From: Miscanthus floridulus
Taxonomy: Eukaryota; Streptophyta; Magnoliopsida; Poales; Poaceae
NCBI RefSeq assembly: GCF_019320115.1
Contig: NC_089591.1
Location: forward strand, 59,137,702 to 59,201,701
Length of the DNA stretch: 64,000 bases
Direction of reading: 5' to 3'
Shown here: piece after piece, positions 21,669 to 32,829 of the stretch
How positions within the stretch are numbered: position 1 is the stretch's first letter
How the letters are laid out: every line of letters starts with the position of its first letter
Program-made: the position numbers and the translations under genes
Notes under the pieces: model-generated
What the model saw: only the letters and a program-made list of their open reading frames with translations
Databases searched by the model: none
What the model was told of the DNA's origin: nothing

Positions 21669-23569
21669 ATGTCGACGCCTATCGAGTTGGAGCCGGTGCT
21701 TCTCCAAAATGATGGTTCAAACTTTCTACCTTGGTCAATTAATGTACTCAATGCTTTTAGAGATATTAGTCCTCTTGTTGAGCATATTGTGGATGCAAGC
21801 ATACCTCTTCCTATAGTTGATTGGAGCAACTACAAAAATTTGTCAAAAGAGGAAGAGATATGCGTGCAACTCAATGCTCAAGCTATTAATGTCATTTTGA
21901 GTACATTAAGTGTAGAGGTTTAAGATGAGGCAATATTCAATGGACAACCACCTTCGGAGAGTGCTCATCTCATTTGGACTAGACTTTTTGATTTATATGG
22001 AAAATCCAAATGTGATGATGCACTTGAGATCGAGTCAATGGAAAGTGTGTCCATTGTGTCTTCATACAGCGAAGAAGCCTCACATGACCTCAAGAGTGCC
22101 GAGCCGGGGCAAGAAGCGCAAGCAGTGCATGACCTGCTGTCTGCCTGCATGTACCGGACGTGTCCGGTATTGCCGAGGCAGCAGACCAGCAAGCAGCTGT
22201 TTGCAACGATGCTCAAGCCCGGTGGCAACCAAGTGATGAGTCAATCTCAGTATCTCATGATACTCATCACTTGTGTCTCATGGCCAAGAAAAGCAAGAAG
22301 AAGAATAACAAGAAAGATCAAGAAAAGGAGAAGGCTCAAGTGGATGATCAAGATAAGAGTGATATTGAAGTTGAAGACAACTACAACCTTGATCATCTCA
22401 ACCATAAAGACAAGTTCATCATCATGAAGATAGTTGAAAAGAATGATGAGCTTGAAGAAGAGATTGAGAAGCAAGAGCAATCGCTTCAAAATCAAGAAAA
22501 GTTTCTTATCTCCAAATTGCAAGAGCTAAAGGCAATAAATGAGAGGTATGAAAAATTGTCAATTGAGCATGCTTTAACTACTAACTCCTCTTCTAGTGTT
22601 TCACAACTAGAGAAGGAAAACTTCGAGCTCAAAGCAAGGCTAGATGAACTATCAAGCAAGTATAATGAGCTACAAGCAAATTATGTTCATCTAAAGTGCT
22701 CTCATGAGGAAGTAGTAGAATCAAGCATCATGCTTGAGGTGGCTCATGAGGTTGTGATTACATCGGTAAAATTCTCTCAACCTCTAACACATCCGCTCAC
22801 TAGTACACCATCTCAATTAAATATTTCTTGTACTAATGAATGTGCTCCTCAAGCAAGCCAATCTTCGATTGAGCTAAATCTTATAGAAAACATAGAGCTC
22901 AAAGAAGAAGTGCAAAGATTAAAGAAAGATGTGATTCGGTTGAAGGGTAAGGAGAAAGCACAACCTTCTCAAGATAACCGTGATAACATGGTGAAGAAGC
23001 TTGAGAAGGGTTCAAACCGTGCTTCCTCCAAAGCCCAACAAAAGAATCACATCTCAAGCAAGGCCAACACAACCAAGAGCAAGAAACATGGAAAAAGGAT
23101 GTGCTATGGTTGTGGATTGTATGGACATGAGTGGGCTATGTGTCCACACAAGAGTTGGGCCGACAAGGTTGAAGCCGCAAATCAAAAGGCTTCTACCAAG
23201 AAATGCCCAATGTACAAAGAGGCAAGAAAGAAAGCCCAAGTTGCAACAAGAAGATGCTATGGTTGCAATGAGATGGACCACAAGGTTGATAAATGTCCAT
23301 ACAAGCAAAACAAGCATAGAGCAAACAAAGGCCGCATATGCTATGCTTGTAAAAGAAAGGGGCATCTAAGCTATGAATGCCCAAATGGTAACTCACCTAA
23401 GCCAAACACATTTGTTTATCATGATATGCTTAGGAAGACTACAAATGGAGTTAGCATTAGTAAGGTGATGTGTTCACCACAAACTAGTGCTAAAGCCATT
23501 TGGGTACCTAAGCACTTGTTGACTAACTCAAAAGGACCCAACAAGAGTTGGGTACCAAAGTGTGCTTAG
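21669..23569 (+). CDS. Element A gag polyprotein (interrupted)
   Basis: Copia-type gag. The N-terminus from ATG 21669 (MSTPIELEPVLLQNDGSNFL, then PWSINVLNAFRD) is the usual gag head. A TAA at 21921-21923 and a frame change between about 22200 and 22260 interrupt it. The C-terminal 430 residues are open: Lys-rich and Glu-rich coiled-coil stretches, then three zinc knuckles (CYGCGLYGHEWAMC, CYGCNEMDHKVDKC, CYACKRKGHLSYEC), ending at TAG 23567. The likely role is RNA packaging in the virus-like particle. One regulatory-type palindrome lies inside the coding sequence (22151-22170). Confidence 0.75.
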
Positions 23570-24965
23570 GTTAATGATGTAGGTACTTGGTGATGAGATG
23601 AAGCCTTCGGGGTGGTTGAGCAAGCAATTTGACTATATTCACTCAATCTATCAACCAACTCTTATCTTAATCCCTTATATGGTTGACCCGAAGATAATTC
23701 AATGAACATCTCATATATTTCATCCTCATCATTGGTAACAAGTACCTAAACCTTTTAGGGTAGCCACCTTGTTCATTTCATGTTCTATAGTTCACAAATA
23801 GGTACATTTGTGAAATAATGAAAGTGGCTAATTAATTTCAATTGAGATTTATCATGTTTGCCATATGATGCTTTTATTAGCTCTCTAGTAGAGTAATTTA
23901 TTTGTTGAGATGCAAGTATACAATAAATAAATATTACAGTTAAAACGAAGAATCACAAGCAGCAACTTAATTGGTTCTGTCCTTCACCTATCGGACGTGT
24001 CCGGTATGACCAGGGACAGAAAGTCAGTGTTTCTGTTCTGTGTATTCTGGACGTGTCTGGTATACTACCGGACGTGTCCGGTATTGCATGGACCAGAACA
24101 CTAATTGTGTTGCAACTGAGTATTCGATCCATACTTTTTTCATATATCCCTAACATACTCAGAAGCTTGTGTTTTATCAAATCTAAGTGGATTGTGAGCA
24201 TCTCTTAAACTCACTTTTAAATATGGCAATCTTATTTGGTTCATGGTCAAAATGAAAATTGGCTCTCAATTTCTTATAAGAATAAAAGTGCTTGTTGAAA
24301 GTCATTCAAAATACTTGAAGCACTTATTTAGGGGGAGCTAAATTTCTATTTTGCACCATTGTGGACTAACAAATTTATCTAGCACTCTTTGTAGTCCTTT
24401 GGATGAAAAATTGAATTTGTATCAAGCATGATTACTTGGCAATCAAGGTCAACATAAAGATTATCATGCCATGTGTCTTCTTAGTGGTATTCTTGTGGGC
24501 TCAAGGCAAAGGTATGTTTTTACATACATGTATTGTAAGTGCATCTAAGGCCCTTTACATGTTAGAATGTGCATTTGTGTGACATAGGAGAGATGTTTTT
24601 CAAAACCAATAACTAGCATGAGTAGGAAGTGTGAATTGGAAAAACTATTTGAATCTTGGTCTTTGTGACCTAGCCTTGCCATGTGATGATTATAGCTCTC
24701 CTTGATTGTTTGATTGGCTAATCACACATGACATGGCTCTCTTAAGTCCACAATCTACTTTGTCTCACTTTATCTCTCTCAAGCAAGCAAATTATTGATT
24801 ATGCCATTTATTTGGAAAAGAGAAAATAAATTGATGGCATTTGATAAGAAAAGTGATAGTACTCGGTTTGGATCAAGATCATACACCTTTTTGGACTAAG
24901 CAACAACAGAGAAAGGGTTTGGAAGAGTGAGAACACATTTTGGAATTATTTGGGCCAGCCCGCGT
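23570..24965. other. Element A non-coding spacer where pol would lie
   Basis: AT-rich DNA without pol motifs on either strand. It holds a degenerate palindrome near 23989-24008 and a divergent pair at about 24044-24084. Confidence 0.6.
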
Positions 24966-25023
24966 ATACCGGACGTGTCCGGTATGATACCGGACGTGTC
25001 CGGTATGAGCAGGACTATAAAAA
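24966..25023 (+). promoter_or_regulatory. Element A internal promoter-like region upstream of ORF2
   Basis: Palindromes at 24966-24985 and 24987-25006 (1-nt spacer) are followed after exactly 9 nt by TATAAAAA (25016-25023). Downstream are a purine-rich leader, a GT donor (CTCAAG|GTACCC near 25218), a further palindrome pair (25383-25423) and an AG acceptor (ATACAG, 25640) just before the ORF2 ATG. Confidence 0.5.
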
Positions 25024-25650
25024 CAGAGCGTACCCCTTCGACTCAACCAGACTTGCCTCCTCCAAACCAACCAGCCGACGCCCTTCTTCTCCCCTAGGGC
25101 GACCAAGGATTTCACCAAGGAAAAGAGAGAGAGGGAGATTGCATTGGAGAAGGCTTGGATCAAGGATTGAAGGCCCGTGGATTTGGATTTCACATCGCTC
25201 TCTCTTCTCTCCTCTCAAGGTACCCTAATCACGGACCTCGTCCGATCTACATGGTTAATGCATGATTTGGAAATTCCTTCGGTAAATATGCTGCATTGGT
25301 GATATAGAAGCAATGCCCAATGTTTGGAATTGATCCGTGGTGGTTTGAATCGAGGAACCCCGGTTAGGGTTGCTGGTCGCCCATACCGGACGTGTCTGGT
25401 ATGCTACCGGACGTGTCCGGTATGGCCCAGCAGAGCAGACTCCCTGCTGATCTCTGACTCAATCCTGTCTAGAATGGTTTGTTAGGCTTAGTTTCTTTTA
25501 TATCTACGTTTTGCAAACCTTGTGACAATGGTGTGTCGAGGTGATTGTAAAACCTTGGATGAAAGAATCTATGTCTAATTACAATTCAATAATAAGCTAT
25601 GGGCATGTATCTAAAATTCTTTGGAAATCTTTGGATACAGGACAGCTGCC

Positions 25651-27480
25651 ATGAGTGGACGACAGGAGCCGAGGTCCAAGCACAGGCATGATCCAGCACT
25701 TGAGAAGTACAAGAAGGCGAGACAGGATATGCATCCTGGATTTCAGCCGACCAGCAGGAGGTCCACCAGGGCTGCCACTAGTGCAGCAGCTCAGTATGTA
25801 GAGGGGTCCGGGAGCTCTTCTTCTGACACAGACACTGATGAGTTCAGAGTAGAGTCTAGAGATGAAAGAAAGAGGAAGAGCACTGATAGAGGATCAGATG
25901 GTGACAGCTCAGATGAGGAGCAGGAGATTGAGGAGGAGGAGTTAGTTCCTCTAGTTCAGCACCAGCCTGGTCAGGGGATGCATTATGGTCTTCTTGAGAC
26001 ACGTCTGCCCAATGTGCCCTCCTATGTTCCCAGAGTTGACTACAGGGGAAAGGGTATGACTAGGAAGGCTAGAGATGAGCGAAGGGTTGATCCAAGGAGC
26101 TTACCTAAGGTTCAGTATGATCACCGCTTCCAGACAGCCTTTCACTTGGACTTCTACTCCAGTGTGATTCTTACCAGGAACCCAGTAATAGCCAGGTCTT
26201 AGTGGATTGACTGGCAATATATTAGAGAGTTGTAGAAGGCCTCAATTGATCATGCTATTGCCATCTGCCAGAGCACAGGAGTTTATGAGATCATGGAGTT
26301 CCAGCATGACTGGAACATAGAGGTAGTAGCTCAGTTCTATGCTACTCTATTTGTTGAGGAGGATGAGCGGCGGATGCACTGGATGCTTGAGGGCCAGTGG
26401 TACAGTGTTGACTATGATGTTTTTGCCGCCCATCTTGGCTTCACAGAGGATGATCTCCAGAGGGACAGGATCCACACTGAGCAGGTGTTACCTCCTGAGC
26501 AGCTCGCCTACATGTATCCTCCTGGTGGTGTGAGAGGAGCTGTGGGGAAGGTTCTAGGTCTTCACCCTACCTACAGGTACCTGGACAGGATGTTCAGGAA
26601 GACTATTGACTGCAAGGGTGGAGACAAGGGCACCATTGCTGATTACTCCAGGAACCTACTCCACATGATGGCACCTAATGCTCGGCCCTTCAGCGTGTTT
26701 GACTTTATTTGGTCCGAGATCAGGAGTGTTGGAGAGAGGCCCCTCAAGGGCTGTGGTTTTGCTCCTTATATCATGCATATGATTGAGCAGGTGACAGGGC
26801 ACACATTCGAGTATGATAAGATTCACAAGGCCCTGAAGATTATTACAGATCTGCCTGAGACCGGGTTACCTCCAGCAGGACCAGGAGGAGCAGCAGCAGC
26901 ACCAGAGGTAGATGCACCTGAGAGTGGTGCACCTACAGGAGCTTCACCTTCACCACGTGCTCCTCCACGTTCTACTTCACGCCATGGCAGTCCTCCTTCG
27001 CCTATCCGCAGGCTTTTTAGCTCCATTTTTGGGATGTGCCGTGACATCCAGACTAGGCAGCAGAAGGAGAGGGAAGCTAGGAGGAAGGACACTCGGACTT
27101 TGAAGCAAATTGCTTCTAATCTTGAGCTTGATCCTCCTAGGTCTCCTCTATCAGATGAGGCAGCTAGTGAGCCTGAGACTGAGGAGCAGCAGCAGGCTAG
27201 ATATGATAGAGAGTATGTTGAGTTCATACAGCGACAGCAGCAGCAGCAGGCACCTGAGCACCCTGACACTCTACCACTTTAGGCTCGTGTGCCTACTCAC
27301 TCTCAGCCACGTCCTAGCACTGCAGACGACTATGCTACAGATTGGTGGAGTGACCTGACAGGTGGTGGTGGCCTCTACGGGTCTAGTGGCTATGACCCGT
27401 CTGGTGTGGGTGGTTCTTGTCCAGCCGGTGTTGCACGCTCAGATGATGAGGATGCTGGTCGAGATGATGATGATGAGTGA
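25651..27480 (+). CDS. Element A ORF2, retrotransposon-associated protein with in-frame TAG codons
   Basis: A long frame from ATG 25651 to TGA 27478-27480 (about 609 codons), interrupted only by TAG at 26200, 26233 and 27280, with no frameshift. The N-terminus is basic (SGRQEPRSKHRHDPALEKYK). An acidic Ser/Glu region follows, then a conserved-looking globular part (FYATLFVEEDERRMHWMLEG, VDYDVFAAHLGF), a Pro/Ser linker, a basic KEREARRKDTRTLKQIA stretch, Gln repeats and an acidic tail. It resembles 'putative plant transposon protein' ORFs found downstream of pol in large grass Copia and Gypsy elements; the function is not known. No transmembrane segment is evident, so I do not call it envelope. 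A promoter-like region and a leader intron precede it. Confidence 0.55.
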
Positions 27481-28155
27481 TCTCAGCTTTCCGTGACAGC
27501 TTGTAGCCCCTTTGTCCTTAGTATGTCATTATTGGACCTTTGTGGTGATAGATGACAAAGGGGGAGAGAGACTGAGAGAGACTGATTAAAGCTTCAGGAT
27601 AGTTTCATTTGCTTATCTTTGTACCTGAAGATATGTACTGCAGGCTGTAGTTTGTTTCTGAGCTTCATTAATGTATCTTGGATTTGAGATAGATTGCATC
27701 ATGTGAGAGATGAGACTTACTTATGCTTTATCTTTGTATCTCTTGAGACATAATCCTTATCTATATATCAGTGGTTTCTGGACTTGAGAAAATTTGTAAT
27801 GAGTGCTATGTGTGAATTACATATGTCATATTTATTTTTATAAGGACTATGCATGCTAGAATGAAAATATTTGATGTGATGCTTTTATATTTATTCTTGT
27901 GTGATATATCTTGTCATATGCATCACGGTTTCACTTTGTCACACACACATGCACCCCACGGATGCAATGATTTAGGGGGAGTCTCCTATATGTTTTAGTA
28001 TGTGCAATTGACATTTGAGGTCATTTTGTGAATTCTAATCTTAAGCACATATTAAGGGGGAGCCTCTCATAAATCATTGAACCCAAAAGTTTAAATGTTT
28101 ATATCATTTTGTAAGCTTTAATCAAGTTGTCATCAATCACCAAAAAGGGGGAGAT
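27481..28155. other. Element A 3' untranslated interior and purine tract
   Basis: AT-rich non-coding DNA with several GGGGGAG tracts, ending in AAAAAGGGGGAGAT (28142-28155) directly before the 3' LTR, the expected polypurine tract. Confidence 0.7.
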
Positions 28156-30519
28156 TGAAAGTGCATCTAGCCCTTTAGTGAGTTTTGGATGATTGAATGA
28201 CAATATGATTAAAGGACTAACCCGTTTGCTAAGTGTGAACAGGTAATAGGTTATCTCACAGGCACTTAATGAAAGCCAAAATGATGTGTTGTTGTATAAA
28301 TAATCTAGTTCAAGCACAAGACAACAATGCAAATGGAATTCATGCTAAGGCTTATTTATTGTGGGATTTCCATGTTCTATGTGAAAGCAAGCTCATGATT
28401 ATTAGTTAATGAGACATAAGGGATTGCATATGGAATGGTCTCATATTTGAAGCTTGCTAAATTAAAATGAAAAAGATAACAATACATATGAATGGATGAT
28501 TCAACACAAGATGTGACTTGATGGCTTGAGATGGTGAAGATAGCAAGGAAAGGCTTCGAGGTACTACGCAAGGGTGAAGGGCAAGCGATGGCTTGGCGGC
28601 CGAAGAACCTAGCTAGGGTGAAGAAGAAAGTACTTGCATTTAGTTGAGGTACTACTCAAGCTAAGATGGTCATATTGATGTGAAGGATCAAATCTATAAT
28701 GAAGTATTTGATGGAAGTGACTTGATACATTTGGGATTATTCAAACTTGATGAATGGAATCAAGTCACATGCTCGAGATGGCTATGCTCAAGTGAAAAGA
28801 TCAACATCAACATGTTAGCACCCTTACTTGATGAAGATTGGAAGGGACGGCATCAATTCAAAAAGAACAACTCAAGTGGTACAAATTCATATTTCCGTTT
28901 ATCTTGAGTTTAATAGGTATGCCGTTCTATTAAGAGGGATGCATCATGTTGATAGATAATGTTTCATAAGTGCTCAAGCCAACCCATGTGAGTTTTGAGT
29001 ATTTGAGCGACAAAAGTGCTAACTGATTTCTTGCTGGTCTGGCAATACCGGATGTGTCTGGTATTCATACCGGACGTGTCCGGTATTTGTCCAGCAGCTG
29101 TAAAACTGTTGTTCTCGGGTTGGTTCGTCGGGAGTTCCGACGTAGGTCGGGAGTTCCGACGGTCGGGAGTCCCGGCATGGGTCGGGAGTTCCGACGTCTC
29201 GCACTTCAACTGACTTGGAGGGTTCTCTGTCCTGGTCATACCGGACGTGTCCGGTATGGATGACCAGAAGCCAACGGCTAGTTTTCAAAAGCCGTGAGGG
29301 TTGGGAGTTCCGACGTAAGTCGGGAGTTCCGACGGTCGGGAGTTCTGACATGTGTTGGGAGTTCTGACACCTCACTAACTTTAACTCAGTTACATGTTTT
29401 TCAAATTTACTGAGGGTCGAGGGTTCTGACTTGTGTCGGGAGTTCCGACGGTCGGAAGTCCCGACATTCTTCGGGAGTTCCGACGCCTCACAACATCGCT
29501 GTAACTTAGTTACCGTTGACGCAGTGTGAGTCATACCGGACGTGTCCGGTATGCATACCGGACGTGTCCGGTATTGCAACGGCTATAAAACGGCTAGTTT
29601 TTCAAGGGGGCTATAAATACCCCCAAGCCTTCACCTTTGGAGGCTGCTGATTCTGCTAAGATAGACACACGTTTTTGAGCCTTGCCAACTCTCCTAAACC
29701 CTCTCTTAGTGAGTGTGTGATCCAAATTGCAAAATCAATTTATGGGTTGAGAAAGAATTTGAAAAAGAGAGCAAGCCACCACTTGAGCACTTGTGCATAT
29801 TGTCAATCTCGTGATTCGCATTTGTTACTCTTGGACTCTTCGGTCCTAGACGGCTAGGCGTCGCCGGAGAGCAACCGAGAGATTGTGGTTGCTTCGGAAA
29901 GTTTGTAACGGTCGATTCCGCCGCCTCGGAATCATTTAGTGGAAGGAGGAAAAGGAGTTGGAAAAGACTCCGGCTAGAGTGACCTTCGTGGTACCCTCTA
30001 GGGCTGACCTTCGCTGGGTCGCCCGCAGCCCCCTCAACGGAGAGTAGGACTCGAACGAGTCCGAACTTCGGTAAAACAAATATCGTGTCTTAATTCGCAT
30101 TTCATTTGATATTTGTGTTGCTCTAGCTGTGCTGTAGGTTCTCTGTGTACATTGTCATCTCCATTAGGTGCCTGCAGTTTGGTTTGAAGATAAAAATCGA
30201 AAGGAGCAAGTTCGGGGCTGATCTGCAGAAATCGTGTATACCGGACACGTCCGGTATTCATACCGGACACGTCCGGTATTTCCTACCTACACAGAAAATA
30301 TTTATTCTCTGTTCTAACTTGGTGTTGCAGGGTTGTAGCTTCTAGATATATTCTTTATACCTTGTTTACTTTGTGGCTAACTTGTGAGGGGTGGTAGTTC
30401 TATTGATTTGGAGTTTCCATTTTGGAAACTCTCCTTTCTAATTGTTTCCGCATTTAAAGGTGTTAATTTTCAGAAATGCCTATTCACCCCCCCTCTAGGC
30501 GGCATCCTAGGTCCTTTCA
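28156..30519 (+). repeat. 3' LTR of element A
   Basis: Near-identical to the 5' LTR but 22 bp shorter. At 29238-29257 a single palindrome stands where the 5' LTR has a pair. Other palindromes are at 29045-29086, 29533-29574 and 30238-30279. Confidence 0.9.
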
Positions 30520-32465
30520 CTTGGCGCCACAGATCTTGGCGCCGAGGTGTCTGGCCGAGCCCAGGAAGTCATCCTAGGTGGCGTTCACGTGGCCTGCACC
30601 TCGGCGCCACAGATCTTGGCGTCGATGTTTGTGTTCACGTGGTCGACACCTCGACGCCACAGATCTGGGCGCCGAGCTCGGCGCCACAGATCTTGGCGCC
30701 GAGTATTGATTCAAAACCCGCGGCTGCAGCTCTCTCTCGCGCGCTCTGTCTCTGCCTCCTGCGCCGTCGTCGCCCACAGCTTTGCCTGCGCCTCCTGCGC
30801 CGCCGTCAACTCACCGATGACCAAGCCTCCTCCCTGTGCCCCCTCCCTTTCCGCGCAAGCGCCGTAGCGCCCCCGTCTCCGTGCGAAACACGGCCGCCCT
30901 CGTCGCCCCTTCCGTCCTCCTCATCTGTGTCCGGCGGCGAGGGCGGCCCGCCACCGCTCGTCGGAGCTCGCCGGAGCTCCTGGCGGCCGGCTAGGCTCCG
31001 GCCCCTGCGCCCCCTCCCCCTCCGGGTAGCTGCGCCCCCCTGCTCCTCCGGGCCGTTCGCGAGCCGGCCATCCAGGTAAAGTTACAGTAGTTAGTAATTT
31101 TTTAGTTAACTTAAATTAGATAATTTACTTTAGATAATTTAGTTAGTAATTTTTTTAGAATATTTAGCAAATCTAGTTAGCAAATTTAATTACATAGGTT
31201 GAAAGTTAGATGCTTATTTTTTAGTTATATTATATACTTAGGAATATATGTATGTAGCTTATTTAGTTAGATTAGATTGTTAGAGACATAATTAGGGAGT
31301 TAGTTACCTATTGATTTAGTTAGCTAGTTAGTAAGTGTAGTTACCAAATCTCTTATCTTGTTATAGAGATAGTTAGACAGTTAGATACTTATTTGTTTAG
31401 GTCGATAGTTAGGTAATTTAGTTAGCAAATGTAGTTAGATATTATGGTTAGTTATCTTATAATAATATACTCGTAATAACTTGGTTGATGTGCATACCAA
31501 CTAGATGGACAACGTAGTCACCCTATATCATGGAGGAAGTGTGGAGGAAGATGAGTTTGGTAATGTCAGTTTTGTTGGAATGCAAAGGGTGCCAGTGATA
31601 TTCGATGATCGGCCATTGTTTTGTGAGTTGTTTAGTAGAGCTCGTGATGAGCTTAAATGCAATTCAAATGAAGATGCCATCTTAGTGAGGGGGTACTTCA
31701 CCATGGCAGGTCAGGGACATTTTTGAGGCGGTTGATCCCAATTGCATCAGAGGCACAATGGGACAAATATGTCAAAACTGTCATGAAGAATGAGTTTCAA
31801 TGTTTGGATTTGGTTGTGTGGAAGTTATCCAATGATCCCACCCCTCATGGGTATTCACCCCCTAATGTTCATTCACCCCTTCATGGATTGTCGCCAGCAC
31901 CAGAGAATCCGGCACCCTATGAGCCTCTGTTACCCAACCGTGAGGTGGATGTGGAAGATGCGGTTGTGGTGCCCGATGCTCAATCCGCCCCCAATGAGGT
32001 TGGTGTATGTCCTGGTGTCCGTGCAGAATGTGGGACTGATGATATTGTAGGTGCCCCCTCAGGAGTTCCCTTTGACCCAGAATCATCCTAGTAAGCGATT
32101 TAGTAACACTTTGGCTCTCCTTATTCTTTGTTCATTCCATTCCTTTATCTCAGTGGTATCCATATTTGTGCTTTAAATGCAGGAGACAATCCTGATAATG
32201 ATGGTTGTGCTCCTGTTCCTCCATCAACCAACGTGGACCCAGGGTTTATGGCCTCTAACAGTGTAGATGTTGATATTGCGGATGATGAGGAGCCTTATGG
32301 CACAGCAAGGGCCGTTGATTCGGATGATGACCGCCCAGTTGCAGCTTTGAGCGAACAAGAAATGGAGCTCATCAGACATTTGTGTCCTGATCGTGATCCA
32401 CTGGTTCATGAATTCAGCGACCTTAGTCATTCTCAACATGCTTATGGAGAAGGAAGAGACGACTT
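30520..32465 (+). mobile_element. MuDR-like (MULE) element fragment
   Basis: Begins with about four repeats of a GCGCCACAGATCTTGGCGCC motif and a GC-rich leader, followed by exons of a MuDR-type transposase. Element A is inserted in this DNA, since GGCGCCGAGG also lies just left of it at 19208-19217. The right side is lost after about 32465. Terminal inverted repeats were not found. Confidence 0.6.
31505..32465 (+). pseudogene. MuDR-family transposase, N-terminal part, truncated
   Basis: Starts MDNVVTLYHGGSVEEDEFGN, the typical N-terminus of grass MuDR transposases, and continues through FVGMQRVPVIFDDRPLFCEL and VKTVMKNEFQCLDLV. A one-base loss near 31688 shifts the frame. Exon 1 ends near 32091; a second exon begins after the AG at about 32182 (GDNPDNDGCAPVP) and runs to about 32465 (LVHEFSDLSHSQHAYG). 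The catalytic DDE domain and zinc finger are absent, so it cannot be active. Confidence 0.75.
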
Positions 32466-32609
32466 TAGTTTACTTTTACTTGTGTTGCTTGCGTGCATTG
32501 ATCGAGCGAAAACTTTACATGTGACGATGAAAACTTTAATGCGTATTCGAAAACCAAATTAAAACAAAAAAGAATCATCAATTGAAATAAGCAGGAAAAG
32601 AAAAAAAGA

Positions 32610-32829
32610 CCCTTTAGTCCCGGTTGGTAATACCAACCGGGAATAAAGGGGCCAGTCCAGGCGCTGACGTGGCTACCTTTTTAGTCTCGGTTGGTATCAC
32701 CAACCGGGACTAAAGGTCCACTTCTATTCCCGGCTACTAACCCTTTATTCTCGAACTCCTATTCCCGGCTGCGTAACCGGGAATAAAGGGGGTTGGCAGC
32801 CGGGAATAGAAGCTCTTTTTTTACTAGTG
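32610..32829 (-). mobile_element. CACTA-element end fragment with subterminal hairpins
   Basis: The right edge reads, reversed, CACTAGTAAAAAAAGAGC. Inside are hairpins of the CTTTAGTCCCGGTTGGTA type: 32610-32647 is a near-perfect fold-back and 32680-32713 a second. The other end of the element is not present. Confidence 0.65.

Larger units (their letters stand above)
19231..30519 (+). mobile_element. Element A: complete 11.3-kb LTR retrotransposon with gag and a second ORF but no pol
   Basis: LTRs of 2386 bp (19231-21616) and 2364 bp (28156-30519) start TGAAAGTGCATC and end GGTCCTTTCA. The 5-bp duplication CTTGG is perfect (19226-19230 and 30520-30524). A primer-binding site TGGTATCGGAGC (one mismatch to the initiator-Met type) starts at 21619, and a purine tract AAAAAGGGGGAGAT precedes the 3' LTR. 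The interior has gag with three CCHC knuckles, about 2 kb of non-coding DNA, then a second ORF with its own promoter-like region. No protease, integrase, reverse transcriptase or RNase H motif was seen, so movement needs a helper. LTRs differ by about 1-2% by eye, so it is young. Large LTRs and the gag type suggest the SIRE/Maximus Copia lineage. Confidence 0.9.

Noticed and set aside
25651..27480. Envelope-like protein in element A
   Set aside because: Its position after the pol site resembles that of env-like ORFs, but no signal peptide, transmembrane span or coiled-coil fusion region is evident.
19231..30519. Repeated 20-bp palindromes as a CRISPR-like array
   Set aside because: The spacing is in pairs with 1-2 nt between, no unique spacers of constant length exist, and the host is a plant; the copies belong to a retrotransposon.
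32610..32829. microRNA precursor from the strong hairpins
   Set aside because: The CTTTAGTCCCGG fold-backs are typical CACTA subterminal repeats with a CACTA terminus beside them.
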